Below are positions 45,456 through 54,829 of a stretch of 64,000 nt of DNA, in pieces (the first letter of the stretch is position 1; each line of letters opens with the position of its first letter). The translations under genes were made by a program, and so were the position numbers. Below the pieces are notes generated by a model. That model was not told where the DNA came from. It made no database searches and saw only the letters and a program-made list of their open reading frames with translations. Source of the stretch: Okapia johnstoni (lineage: Eukaryota; Chordata; Mammalia; Artiodactyla; Giraffidae); assembly GCA_024291935.2 (NCBI GenBank), contig CM044307.1:93997461-94061460 (forward strand), given 5' to 3'.

Positions 45456-46432
45456 ATGATCCATGAATATCCAGATGTTCAAGCTGGATTTAGAAAATCC
45501 AGAGGAATCACAGATCAAATTGCCAACATCTGTCGGATCATCGAAAAAGCAAGAGAGTTCCAGAAAAACATCTACTTCTGCTTTATTGACCATGCCAAAG
45601 CCTTTGACTGTGTGGATCACAACAGACTGTGGAAAATTCTTAAAGAGATGGGACTACCAGACCACCTGACCTGCCTCCTGAGAAATCTGTATGCAGGTCA
45701 AGAAGCAACAGTTAGAACCGTACACGAAATAACAGACTGGTTCCAAATTGGGAAAGAGTACATCAAGGCTGTATATTGTCACCCAGCTTATTTAACTTAT
45801 ATGCAGAGTACATTATATGAAATCCTGGGCTGGATGAAGCACAAGCTGGAATCAAGATTGCCAGGAGAAATATCATTAACCTCAGATATGCAGATGACAC
45901 CACCCTTATGGTAGAAAGTGAAGAAGAACTAACGAGCCTCTTGATGAAAGTGAAAGAAGAGAGTGAAAAAGTTGGCTTACAACTCAACATTCAGAAAACT
46001 AAGATCATGGCATCTTGTCCCATCACTTCATGGCAAATAGATGGGGAAACAGTAGAAACAGTGACAGACTTTATTTTGAGGGGCCCCAAAATCACTGCAG
46101 ATGGTGACTGCAGCCATGAAAATGAAAGACCCTTGCTCCTTGGAAGAAAAGCTATGGCCAACCTGGACAGCATATTAAAAAGCAGATACATTACTCTGCC
46201 AATAAAGGTCCATCTAGTCAAAGCTATGGTTTTTCCAGTAGTCATGTATGGATGTGAGAGGTGGACTATAAAGAAAGCTGAGTGCCAAAGAATTGATGCT
46301 TTTGAACTATGTTGGAGTTCAAATTGGTGCTTTTGGAGTTCAACTGATGCTTTTTGGAGTTCAATTGATGCTTTTGAATGGTGTTGGAGAAGACTCTTGA
46401 GAGTCCCTTGGACTGCAAGGAGATCAAACTAG
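45456..46432 (+). pseudogene. BovB RT pseudogene
   Basis: 45456-45914 is open (NIYFCFIDHAKAFDCVDHNR, LLRNLYAGQEATVR) but has lost the frame by the palm (IGKEYIKAVYCHPAYL). 45908-46432 continues in another frame after the YADD region (VESEEELTSLLMKVKEESEK to VMYGCERWTIKKAE), then passes through a tandem-repeat expansion. Confidence 0.82.
46291..46385 (+). repeat. local tandem expansion inside BovB
   Basis: Three to four imperfect units of about 22-27 nt based on GATGCTTTTGGAGTTCAATT, where other BovB copies have a single GATGCTTTTGAACTGTGGTG. Confidence 0.88.
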
Positions 46433-46733
46433 TCAATCCTAAAGGAAATCAGTCCTGAATATTCATTGGAAGGACTGATGCTGAAGCTCCAATACTTTGG
46501 CCACATAATGTGAAAAACTGACTCATTGGAAAAGACCCTGATGCTGGGAAAGATCGAAGGTGGGTGGAGAAAGTTACCACAGAGGATGAGATGGTTGAAT
46601 GGCATCATGGACTTGGTGGATATGAGTTCGAGCAACCTCTGGGAGTTGGTGATGGACAGGGAAGCCTGGCATGCTGCAGTCCATGGGGTTGCAAAGAGTC
46701 AAACATGACTGAGCCACTGAATTGATGAGTCAT

Positions 46734-47741
46734 GAGTCTCCATTCTGCTGCCTTTAGGAGAATGGTCACTTCCCTCCCTCTTAAAGTTCATTGGGAAAGA
46801 CTTTAGTGAGGCAACTTACAGCTCTAAATGTTTTTCCTACAGCTGGAAACCATAGAGGACTAATGTCTTCTTACAGTTGAGAAAAACTAAAGCAGATGTA
46901 AGACTAAGATCTGACTTCTGCCTGAGAAATCTGGAGATGAGAAAAGTGGACACATTGCTTTTTGACAAAGCTAAGAGAGTGCTCAAGTGTTTTGATTGAC
47001 TTATACTTCCAGAGTTTGTCAGGGCACATTTCCTGTAAACTGAATACAGGAGAAAAGTGATATGGAATCACTTGAGTATTTATCCAGTGGTTATCCTCAG
47101 AGAAAAGAGTCTAGAAATGTACCATCCATAGCCAGGGCTTGAGGAAGGCATCTCATATGACCATTGGGAATAGAATCACATGTACTGTGTAGGAAATCAT
47201 CCTTTAAACACACAGAGTATCTCATAAAAGTCAACTTTCATAGTTTGCTGGGTTTGGAGAATGCAAAGCCTCTCATCTAAATAAGTACATTTTTGTTTCC
47301 TTAACTCTTGCAGCTCAGTTCCTTGACTCAGTCTCCTGATTGTGATACATAACTTTAATCCTGGAGATAGGCTAATTAGCATCTAGTGAAAAGGGAGGAG
47401 TAAAATAGAGTAGAATAGCAAAGGGATAAAATGCAAAAGAAAGTGAGTAGAGAGAGTAGAGGAGAATAGTAAAGAGATACCTTTCAATACAGCAGACTCC
47501 AGACCAAAGTAGGCTAAATTTAATGAGGGTGGTGGAAGGAAGTGAAGCAATTTAATGCTAATTGACATTTAAAACTTACTATTGTCCAGAGCTGGATATC
47601 CAAAACGTGAGAACTATTGCAGTTCTCATCTAGGGTGAGGAAGACTCCTTCCACTAAAGTGGAGGTGGGAGACAAATATTATTTGTGTTTTGTTTGCAAT
47701 GAATATCTTCCTGTTAGTAGAAACATCATTGAAATGTGTGA
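46734..47741. other. intron, no recognised element
   Basis: Purine-rich patch at 47390-47490 (AGTAGAGAGAGTAGAGGAGA). No gene or named repeat. Confidence 0.6.
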
Positions 47742-47968
47742 ATAATTTTATTTTTTAAATTAATTTTTATGGGAGTGTAGTTGGTTTACAATATTACGTT
47801 CATTCCTATTGTACAGCAAGATGAATCAGCCATACTGATACATATACCTGCTAGCTTTCATATTCCCTTCCCGTTCAGGTCACCACAACGTATTAAGTAG
47901 AGTTCCCTGTGCTATAAAGTAGATTCTCATTAGTTGTCTGTTTTATACCTAGTATTAATAGTATATAT
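47742..47968 (-). mobile_element. L1 3' end, antisense, 5'-truncated
   Basis: TTTTATGGGAGTGTAGTTGG, GTACAGCAAGATGAATCAGC, AGAGTTCCCTGTGCTATAAA: ruminant L1 3' UTR in reverse. Confidence 0.82.
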
Positions 47969-48775
47969 GGGTCAAAGATGCATTTTCAGACTTCCCTTCT
48001 TGGAAACATGATGAGATAGATTATTAGGACCAGCCTTTGCAGTGGAATATTAACAACATTCCATAAAACAGAAAATAAAAATTTAAAGCACCAAAGATCT
48101 AAAAATACAGTAATGATCAACTGAATTAAAATATAAATAAAAGCTAGAACTGGAAGCTTAAGAGGATCATTGAATCCCCCACTTTTCTCTGAGGCTGTTT
48201 GCCAAATGAGTTAAACTCAAATGAAAATAGGACATGGTAGCCAGGAAACAAACCAAAGACCCACTTTAGGGGAAACATCCAATAGGTAGCACTCCTCTTG
48301 TAGAGTTGGGAACCACAAGGAATGGGAGAGGATGAAACATAAACAGACCTCAGTTTTCCAGGACAGGTCTATAAGGAAGAGCATCCTGGTGCTCTGAAAA
48401 GCAGAAGAGGAAACTCTCAGAGAAGCTAAAATCACAGTCTGTTTCTCATATGTATTTGAAACCCAAATTTACATAAGTTGATGGCTCCCTAAGACCTTGA
48501 TTCTGTTTAATAGCTTCTGCACTGAGGGTATCTGTAGGGACCAGACAGAAGTAAATTAAAAGCTTTTCTGCTGAAAGTTGTCTTCATCTTAGCCTCAAAG
48601 AGTATGTTGAATATTTTTCTAAGGAAAATGACTCAATGTCACTCACTAGTCATAAAAATGAACCAGACAAGGAAATAAGACATCAGTAGCGAGAACCAGC
48701 TAACAAAACATACAACAAAACCAAGTGTGCAAATACTTCAGTTATTGTATAATCACAAGTTAAAGAAATCATACT

Positions 48776-49103
48776 GTGCTTAATCTCTCAGTCATGTATG
48801 ACTCTGTAATCCCATGGACTATAAGCCCACCAGGATCCTCTGTCCATAGGGATTCTCTAGGCAAGAATACTGGAGTGGGTTGCCATGCCCTTGTCCAGGG
48901 GATCTTCCCAACCCAGGGATCCAACCCAGGTCTCCTGCATTGCAGGCAGATTCTTTACCATCTGAGCCATCAGGGAAGCCCTAGAATACTGGAGTAGGTA
49001 GCCTATCCCTTCACCAGGGGAACTTCCCATCCCAGGAATAAAACCAAGGTCTCCTGCATTGCAGGCAGATTCTTTACCAGCTGAGCTACCAGGGAAGCCC
49101 AAA
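48776..49103 (-). mobile_element. tandem Bov-tA pair, antisense
   Basis: Two antisense heads: CCATCTGAGCCATCAGGGAA (first) and CCAGCTGAGCTACCAGGGAA (second). Imperfect target duplication AA(A/G)TCATACT at 48766-48775 and 49104-49113, so the dimer inserted as one unit. Confidence 0.9.
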
Positions 49104-49834
49104 AAGTCATACTAACAGTGTTCAAAGAAATAAAGATGTATCTGAAATTAGAACATTCTAAACATACCCTAGTGTATTTGAAAAGGAAACAAATATGTTT
49201 TAGAAATGAGAAAACCAATAATTCAAATTAAAAACTCAATGACCTGGTCACAATAATTATCCAGAAGGTCAGTCAGAATAACTTTATGGAATTTATCTTG
49301 AAGATATATATGAAAGAGACATAATTCACGGAGGAAAGAAAAAGAAAGTCTAATACATCAGGTATAATACACGTCTAATTGAAGTTCTAGAAGAAAAGTA
49401 GGGGAAGAATGGGAAAGAAAATATTTGAGGAGATATTGGCTGCAAATTTTTCAGAACAGAGCAATACAATCTATGGATTCAAAATGCCCAACAAATCCCA
49501 AGTGCAATAAATAGAAAAGAATACACATCTGAGTATATCATATTCAATAACCAAATACAAGTTGAAATTTTAAAAGCAGCCAGAGATTTAAAAAAAAATT
49601 ATCTTCAAAATGGTAGCAATTAGACTGATAGCTAATTTAATAGTAATGGTGAAGTCAGAAGTAACTGAATGATATCATTATTGTTCTGAAAGGAAAAATA
49701 CCCAGAGGTTGCATACACAGAAAATGTCAGTAAATGAAAGATATTTTTCAGGGCAAACAAATCCTGAGTTTGTCATAACAAACTCTGTCTAGTGGGAACA
49801 TCAAAAAAATGATTGGGGAGATATTATTAAATGC

Positions 49835-50120
49835 CAGAATTTTTTCTTCCTGTTTCTAATATAGATCTTATGCCCCAGTGTTATCAGATTTTACCATATC
49901 ACTTTATTAGCTGATTTAGTCTGAGTGGAAATGACATGTGACACTTCTGGGCAAAAGTTTTAAAACTGTTGTCCTAGACAGAAATTGCTCCATTAGCTTT
50001 GACCCTGAAATAAAGAGTATATTAAGCATAGCTATAGTTGATCCATCATAGGCATAAATGTGAAAGAAAAGAATAAATCTTTGTTGTATCAAGTCAATGA
50101 GATTTAATTTGGACTAAAAT
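49835..50120. other. non-L1 block between ancient L1 parts
   Basis: This stretch does not resemble the flanking L1 text. It may be an older insertion (LTR-like GACCCTGAAATAAAGAG) or decayed linker. Not identified. Confidence 0.35.
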
Positions 50121-50263
50121 TTCAATCCAGATGTCATTCAGATTGAAGAAAAATAATCCCAGAAGGGAGGTCTGGAAAACAAGAGAAATGAGAAGAAAAA
50201 TATTGGTAAATACCTAGGCAAATATAAAGTAACAATTGTTTAGAGTAATAATAAAAACGTATT

Positions 50264-51355
50264 ATGAAATCTAAAATAGAAATCACTACGAACAAAGCTA
50301 GCGGAGGTGATGGAATTCCAGTTGAGCTATTTCAAATCCTGAAAGATGATGCTGTGAAAGTGCTGCACTCAATATGCCAGCAAATTTGGAAAACTCAGCA
50401 GTGGCCACAGGACTGGAAAAGGTCAGTTTTCGTTCCAATCCCAAAGAAAGGCAATGCCAAAGAATGCTCAAACTACCGCACAATTGCAGTCATCTCACAT
50501 GCTAGTAAAGTAATGCTCAAAATTCTCCAAGCCAGGCTTCAGCAATACGTGAACCGTGAACTTCCAGATGTTCAAGCTGGTTTTAGAAAAGGCAGAGGAA
50601 CCAGAGATAAAATTGCCAACATTTGCTGGATCATAGAAAAAGCAAGAGAGTTCCAGAAAAACATCTATTTCTGCTTTACTGACTGTGCCAAAGCCTTTGA
50701 CTGTGTGGATCATAATACACTGTGGAAAATTCTGAAAGAGATGGGACTACCAGACCACCTGATCTGGCTCTTGAGAAACCTGTATGCAGGTCAGGAAGCA
50801 ACAGTTAGAACTGAACATGGAACTACAGACTGGTTCCAAATAGGAAAAGGAGAACGTCAAGGCTGTATATTGTCACCCTGCTTATTTAACTTCTATGCAG
50901 AGTACATCATGAGAAACGCTGGGCTAGAGGAAGCACAAGCTGGAATCAAGATTGCTGGGAGAAATATCAATAACCTCAGATATGCAGATGATACCACCCT
51001 AATGGCAGAAAGTGAAGAAGAACTAAAGAGCTTCTTGATGAAAGTGCAAGAGGAGAGTGAAAAAGTTGGCTTAAAACTCAACATTCAGAAAACTTAGATC
51101 ATGGCATCTGGTCCCATCACTTCATGGGAAATGGATGGGGAAACAGTGGAAATAGTGTCAGACTTTATTTTCTTGGGCTCCAAAATCACTGTAGATGGTG
51201 ATTGCAGCCATGAAATTAAAAGACACTTACTCTTTGGAAGGAAAGTTATGACCAACCTAGACAGCATATTAAAAAGCAGAGACATTACTTTGCCAACAAA
51301 GGTCCGTCTAGTCAAGGCTATGGTTTTTCCAGTAGTCATGTATGGAAGACTGTGA
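50264..51355 (+). pseudogene. BovB reverse transcriptase, one nonsense codon
   Basis: 277 codons are open (the first few are flank) and hold the RT core: GGDGIPVELFQILKDDAVKV, FIPIPKKGN-like FVPIPKKGNAKECSNYRTIA, AKAFDCVDHNTLW, RQGCILSPCLFNFYAEYIMR and YADD at 50981-50992. An in-frame TAG at 51095-51097 replaces the Lys of IQKTK. The same frame then continues at 51101-51355 (ITSWEMDGETVEIVSDFIFL to VVMYGRL). Two-thirds of the ORF, including the N-terminal endonuclease, is missing. Confidence 0.88.
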
Positions 51356-51755
51356 AGAAAGCTGAGCACTGATGCTTTTGAACTGTGGTGTTGGGGAAGA
51401 CTCCTGAGAGTCACTTGGACTGCAAAGAGATCCAACCAGTCCATCCTAAGTGAGATAAGCCCTGGGTGTTCATTGGAAGGACTGATGTTGAAGCTGAAAC
51501 TCCAATACTTTGGCCACCTCATGTGAAGAGTTGACTCATTAGGAAAGACCCCGATGCTGGGAAGGATTGGGGGCAGGAGGAGAAGGGGATGACAGAGGAT
51601 GAGATGGCTGGATGGCATCACCGACTCGATGGACATGAGTTTGGGTAAACTTTGGGAGTTGGTGATGGACAGGGAGGCCTGGCGTGCTGTGATTCATGGA
51701 GTCACAAAGAGTCGGACACGACTGAGCGACCAAATTGAACTAAACTGAACTGGTC
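50277..51755 (+). mobile_element. BovB LINE, best-preserved RT, inside the ancient L1
   Basis: Sense BovB from the RT N-terminus (ATCACTACGAACAAAGCTAG) to the 3' end GACTGAGCGACC...ACTGAACTGG. It interrupts the ancient L1. No clear target duplication was found. Confidence 0.92.
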
Positions 51756-52841
51756 ATGATAACCCATCTATTGGAAATGAAATAAATATGATTAAATTGC
51801 TCTAAAGTCTTTGCCTTATCCAGGAAGAAGGTAGAAATTAAAGAGTTATAAAATAATCCAAAAAAAGTGATCACAAGTTGACTTCCTGAAAAGAATAATA
51901 AAATTTATAAACATTTGTTGAGATTAATCAAGGAATAAAAAATGAGAATGAGCAAATTATCAATGTGCAGAGCAAAAGAGTATCACCGCAGGTATTGTGT
52001 ATGTTAAAAATAATATGAGACTTTTATTAATATTTTATGCTACTAGTTTTGACAGTTCAGTAAAATGGACAGATTCCTAGAAAAAATAAGCTTGTTATTG
52101 TTGACAAAAGAATAGATAGAAATATATGAATAGTTGTTTAACTATTAAACAAATTGTATACGGTACAATATCCCTACAAAGAAACCTCTGGGTCTAGCTG
52201 ACTTTACTAATGAATTCTATCAAATTATAACAAGTAGTTAAAAAAAAGAATAATACCAATTTACAGAAGTTCTTAAATTTAATAAAAAAGCAGGAGTGCT
52301 CTCCAATTCATTCTATGAGAACAGTATAACTTGCAAATCAGAACCTGACATAGTTATTATAAAAGGGAAAGTCTCAGGTATTTCTCTTGCATGAACATAG
52401 ATGCAAAAATTCTAAACAAAATTAATAGCAAGTGTAAAAAGTACAGCATTGCAAAGTTGAGTTTATTCCAGAAATATGAGATGGGTTGAATATTTGAAAA
52501 CTGATCAATGTGAACAAGGACTATAAAAAATACAAAAGAGAAAATATATTATTTGAATAAATCTCTATTTATTTAATCACAGTCAGCATCCAATTCATGA
52601 CAAAATTTCTTTCTAATCTATGATCAACATTTTTAATATAATAAAAGGTCATTTGAAAACATTGTACTGCAGAATAGAACTTAATGACAAAACATTGAAC
52701 ATTTTCTCTTTTGGGTCAGAAATCAGACAATGATGCTAGCTGGCTGTTCACTACTTCTCTTTAATATCACATTGGAAGTACGGTGCAAAAAAACAAAAAG
52801 ATGCAAAGATTAAACACAAAATACAAACTTGCCATTGTTTA

Positions 52842-53061
52842 GAAACAAAGAACCAAAGTGAAGTCTCTCAGTTGTGTCTGACTCTTTGCGACCCCATGGA
52901 TTGTAGCCTACCAGGCTCCTCTGACCATGGGATGTTCCAAGTAAGAATACTGGAGTGGGTTACCATTTCCTTCTCCAGGGGATCTTCCCGACCCAGGGAT
53001 TGAACCCAGGTCTCTCGCATTGTAGGCAGACGCTTTACCGTCTGAGCCACCAGGGAAGTCC
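52842..53061 (-). mobile_element. Bov-tA SINE, full length
   Basis: Antisense copy (TCTCAGTTGTGTCTGACTCT to GAGCCACCAGGGAAGTCC). Perfect 12-bp duplication TGCCATTGTTTA at 52830-52841 and 53062-53073. Confidence 0.95.
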
Positions 53062-53175
53062 TGCCATTGTTTACAGATAACATAATTCTGTAGAGAATAA
53101 CCAAAAAATTCAATTGTTATTAATATGGTTAATTTAATAAGATTGCTAGATACACATTTAAGCACAATAATGAAT

Positions 53176-53181
<6 letters not shown>

Positions 53182-53272
<91 letters not shown>

Positions 53273-53273
53273 A
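53182..53273. repeat. (TG)n(TA)n microsatellite, about 90 nt
   Basis: About 21 TG units (53182-53224), about 18 TA units (to 53260), then GTAT repeats. Confidence 0.97.
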
Positions 53274-53282
53274 ATCTGAGTC

Positions 53283-53475
53283 CTAGGGTGCCTCAGATGG
53301 TAAAGAATCTGCCTGCAGTGTTGGAGACCTGGGTTTGATCCCTGGGTCAGGAAGATCCCCTGGATAAAAGAATGGCAACCCACTCTAGTATTCTTGCCTG
53401 AGAAATCCCATGAACAGAGGAGCCTGGTGGGCCATAGTCCATGGGGTCACAAAGAGTCAGACACAATTGACTAAG
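53283..53475 (+). mobile_element. Bov-tA SINE
   Basis: Sense head lacking its first bases (GGTGCCTCAGATGGTAAAGA) plus A body to GTCAGACACAATTGACTAAG. Confidence 0.9.
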
Positions 53476-53900
53476 TATGTATCTATACATATATATATGT
53501 ATAGATATATAAATAAGCAACATAATAGGTAAAATAATACATTTTCGTCTTGTTTAAAAAATGTGAAGTACTTGGCAATAAATCAATAAGATGAATGAGT
53601 TCTGTGGAAAAATACAAAAATTTATATTAAAATGACCTAAATAAAGTTAGAACAAAAAACATTAATAGAGTAAATATCTTAATTCTGTCTCAATTGGTCT
53701 GTAAAGTCAATGAATTCTAAACCGAATCCAAGCAGACTCTTTCATGCAACTCAAAAAACTGGTTCAGAAATTATATGCAAGTTGAAAAAATTGAGAAGAG
53801 AGTTGAAAAGCTCTTGGAAAAGAAATATAAGGTGAGGAAGAATTGCCTTATCCAATATCTAGATATTTCACATCAGATATAAAATATATGATATAAAATA

Positions 53901-54104
53901 CGTATGTGTGCTCAGTCGCTCAATCATGTCTGACTCTTTGCGACCCCATGGATTGGAGTACTCCAGGCTCCTCTGTCTGTGGTATTTTCCAGGCAAGAAT
54001 ACTGGATCCAGTTGCTGTGTCCTTCTCCAGGGGATCCTCCCAACTCAGGGGTTGAACTCCTGCATTGGCAAGTGGATTCTTTACCAGTGCCACCTGGGAA
54101 GCCC
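53901..54104 (-). mobile_element. Bov-tA SINE, full length
   Basis: Antisense (CTCAGTCGCTCAATCATGTC to CACCTGGGAAGCCCC), flanked by AT-rich AAAATATATGATATAAAATA / AAAATATATTATAAAATATA. Confidence 0.92.
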
Positions 54105-54336
54105 CAAAATATATTATAAAATATATCAAATGTATTATTACTTTTTCTCTGTTATCCTACAATAATAAAAGACCTAGCTAGGCAATAAAATTCATGTGTC
54201 AATGATACTTTTGTCCAAGATAACTTTACAACATAAAACTTTATTGATTTCTTTCAGCAAATGAGTATATTTTGCAAATTATAGAATGATAGGTCTCTAG
54301 ACTTTGAGGGTGGAAGAGAGCTTGAAGGTTGTCTAG

Positions 54337-54650
54337 AACTGTGTTGCCCAGTATGGTAGTCAGCAGACACAGTTGACTATTGAGTGCTTAAAATATGGCT
54401 AGTTTAAATGTGATGTAAGTCTAAAACACACACTGAACTTCTTAGATTTGAAAAAAGAATGTAAATACCTCATTAATAATTTTTATATAAATTACCTGTA
54501 GGAAGGATATTTGGGGTATATTGGGTTAAATATCAATAAAAGTAATTTTACTTCTTACTTTTCTAAACTTGGTCACTAGAAAATTTTGAATTATGTATTG
54601 GCTCACATTTTATTTCTCATAGGTGATGCTGATATAGACCATTTTACCAG
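54337..54650 (-). mobile_element. old DNA-transposon-like repeat, antisense
   Basis: GAACTGTGTTGCCCAGTATG, GACTATTGAGTGCTTAAAAT, ATGGCTAGTTTAAATGTGAT, TATTTGGGGTATATTGGGTT resemble the reverse of a common hAT-type MER element. Name uncertain. Confidence 0.5.
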
Positions 54651-54795
54651 TGAGAGAAAATGTATTCCAAATATGCAGTAGTAGATTACTTGTCCCGCAT
54701 TGGTCTACCATGATCAATACATATACAAAACCTAACATTTTCCTGAGAGTCCTCAAGTCAGGAAAAGGTCATGAACATCACATTCCTTCACAATT

Positions 54796-54823
54796 AATAG
54801 TGTCACACGATTGTGACACTATT
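54796..54823. repeat. perfect 12-bp hairpin plus repeated half
   Basis: Arms AATAGTGTCACA and TGTGACACTATT with a 4-nt loop CGAT. TTGTCACACGA follows directly, repeating part of the left arm and loop. Confidence 0.9.
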
Positions 54824-54829
54824 GTCACA

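Larger units (their letters stand above)
45291..46724 (+). mobile_element. BovB LINE, 5'-truncated, with duplicated 5' junction
   Basis: Sense BovB RT to 3' end, flanked by a 9-bp duplication ATGAGTCAT at 45282-45290 and 46725-46733. The first bases are duplicated: CTGGAAAGGTCAGTTTTC at 45293-45310 and CTGGAAAAGGTCAGTTTTC at 45320-45338. Confidence 0.92.
48010..53880 (+). mobile_element. ancient mammalian L1 (L1M-type), sense, heavily interrupted
   Basis: ORF1-like region at about 49290-49830 (GAAGTTCTAGAAGAAAAGTA, TTAAAAGCAGCCAGAGATTT, AATTAGACTGATAGCTAATT). Linker at about 50130-50276 (GAAAAATAATCCCAGAAGGG). RT region 51900-52756 (ACTTTACTAATGAATTCTAT, TCCAATTCATTCTATGAGAA). Late ORF2 at 53520-53870 (GTACTTGGCAATAAATCAAT). 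Interrupted by a BovB, three Bov-tA copies inside it, one pair at 48776-49103 and a microsatellite. The 48010-48775 part is the least certain. No intact frames. Confidence 0.65.

Noticed and set aside
50264..51097. 277-codon open frame as a host gene
   Set aside because: It is the BovB RT core with YADD and is followed by a stop and the BovB 3' end.
53182..53273. CRISPR-like or regulatory repeat array
   Set aside because: Plain dinucleotide microsatellite in a vertebrate intron; no spacer structure.
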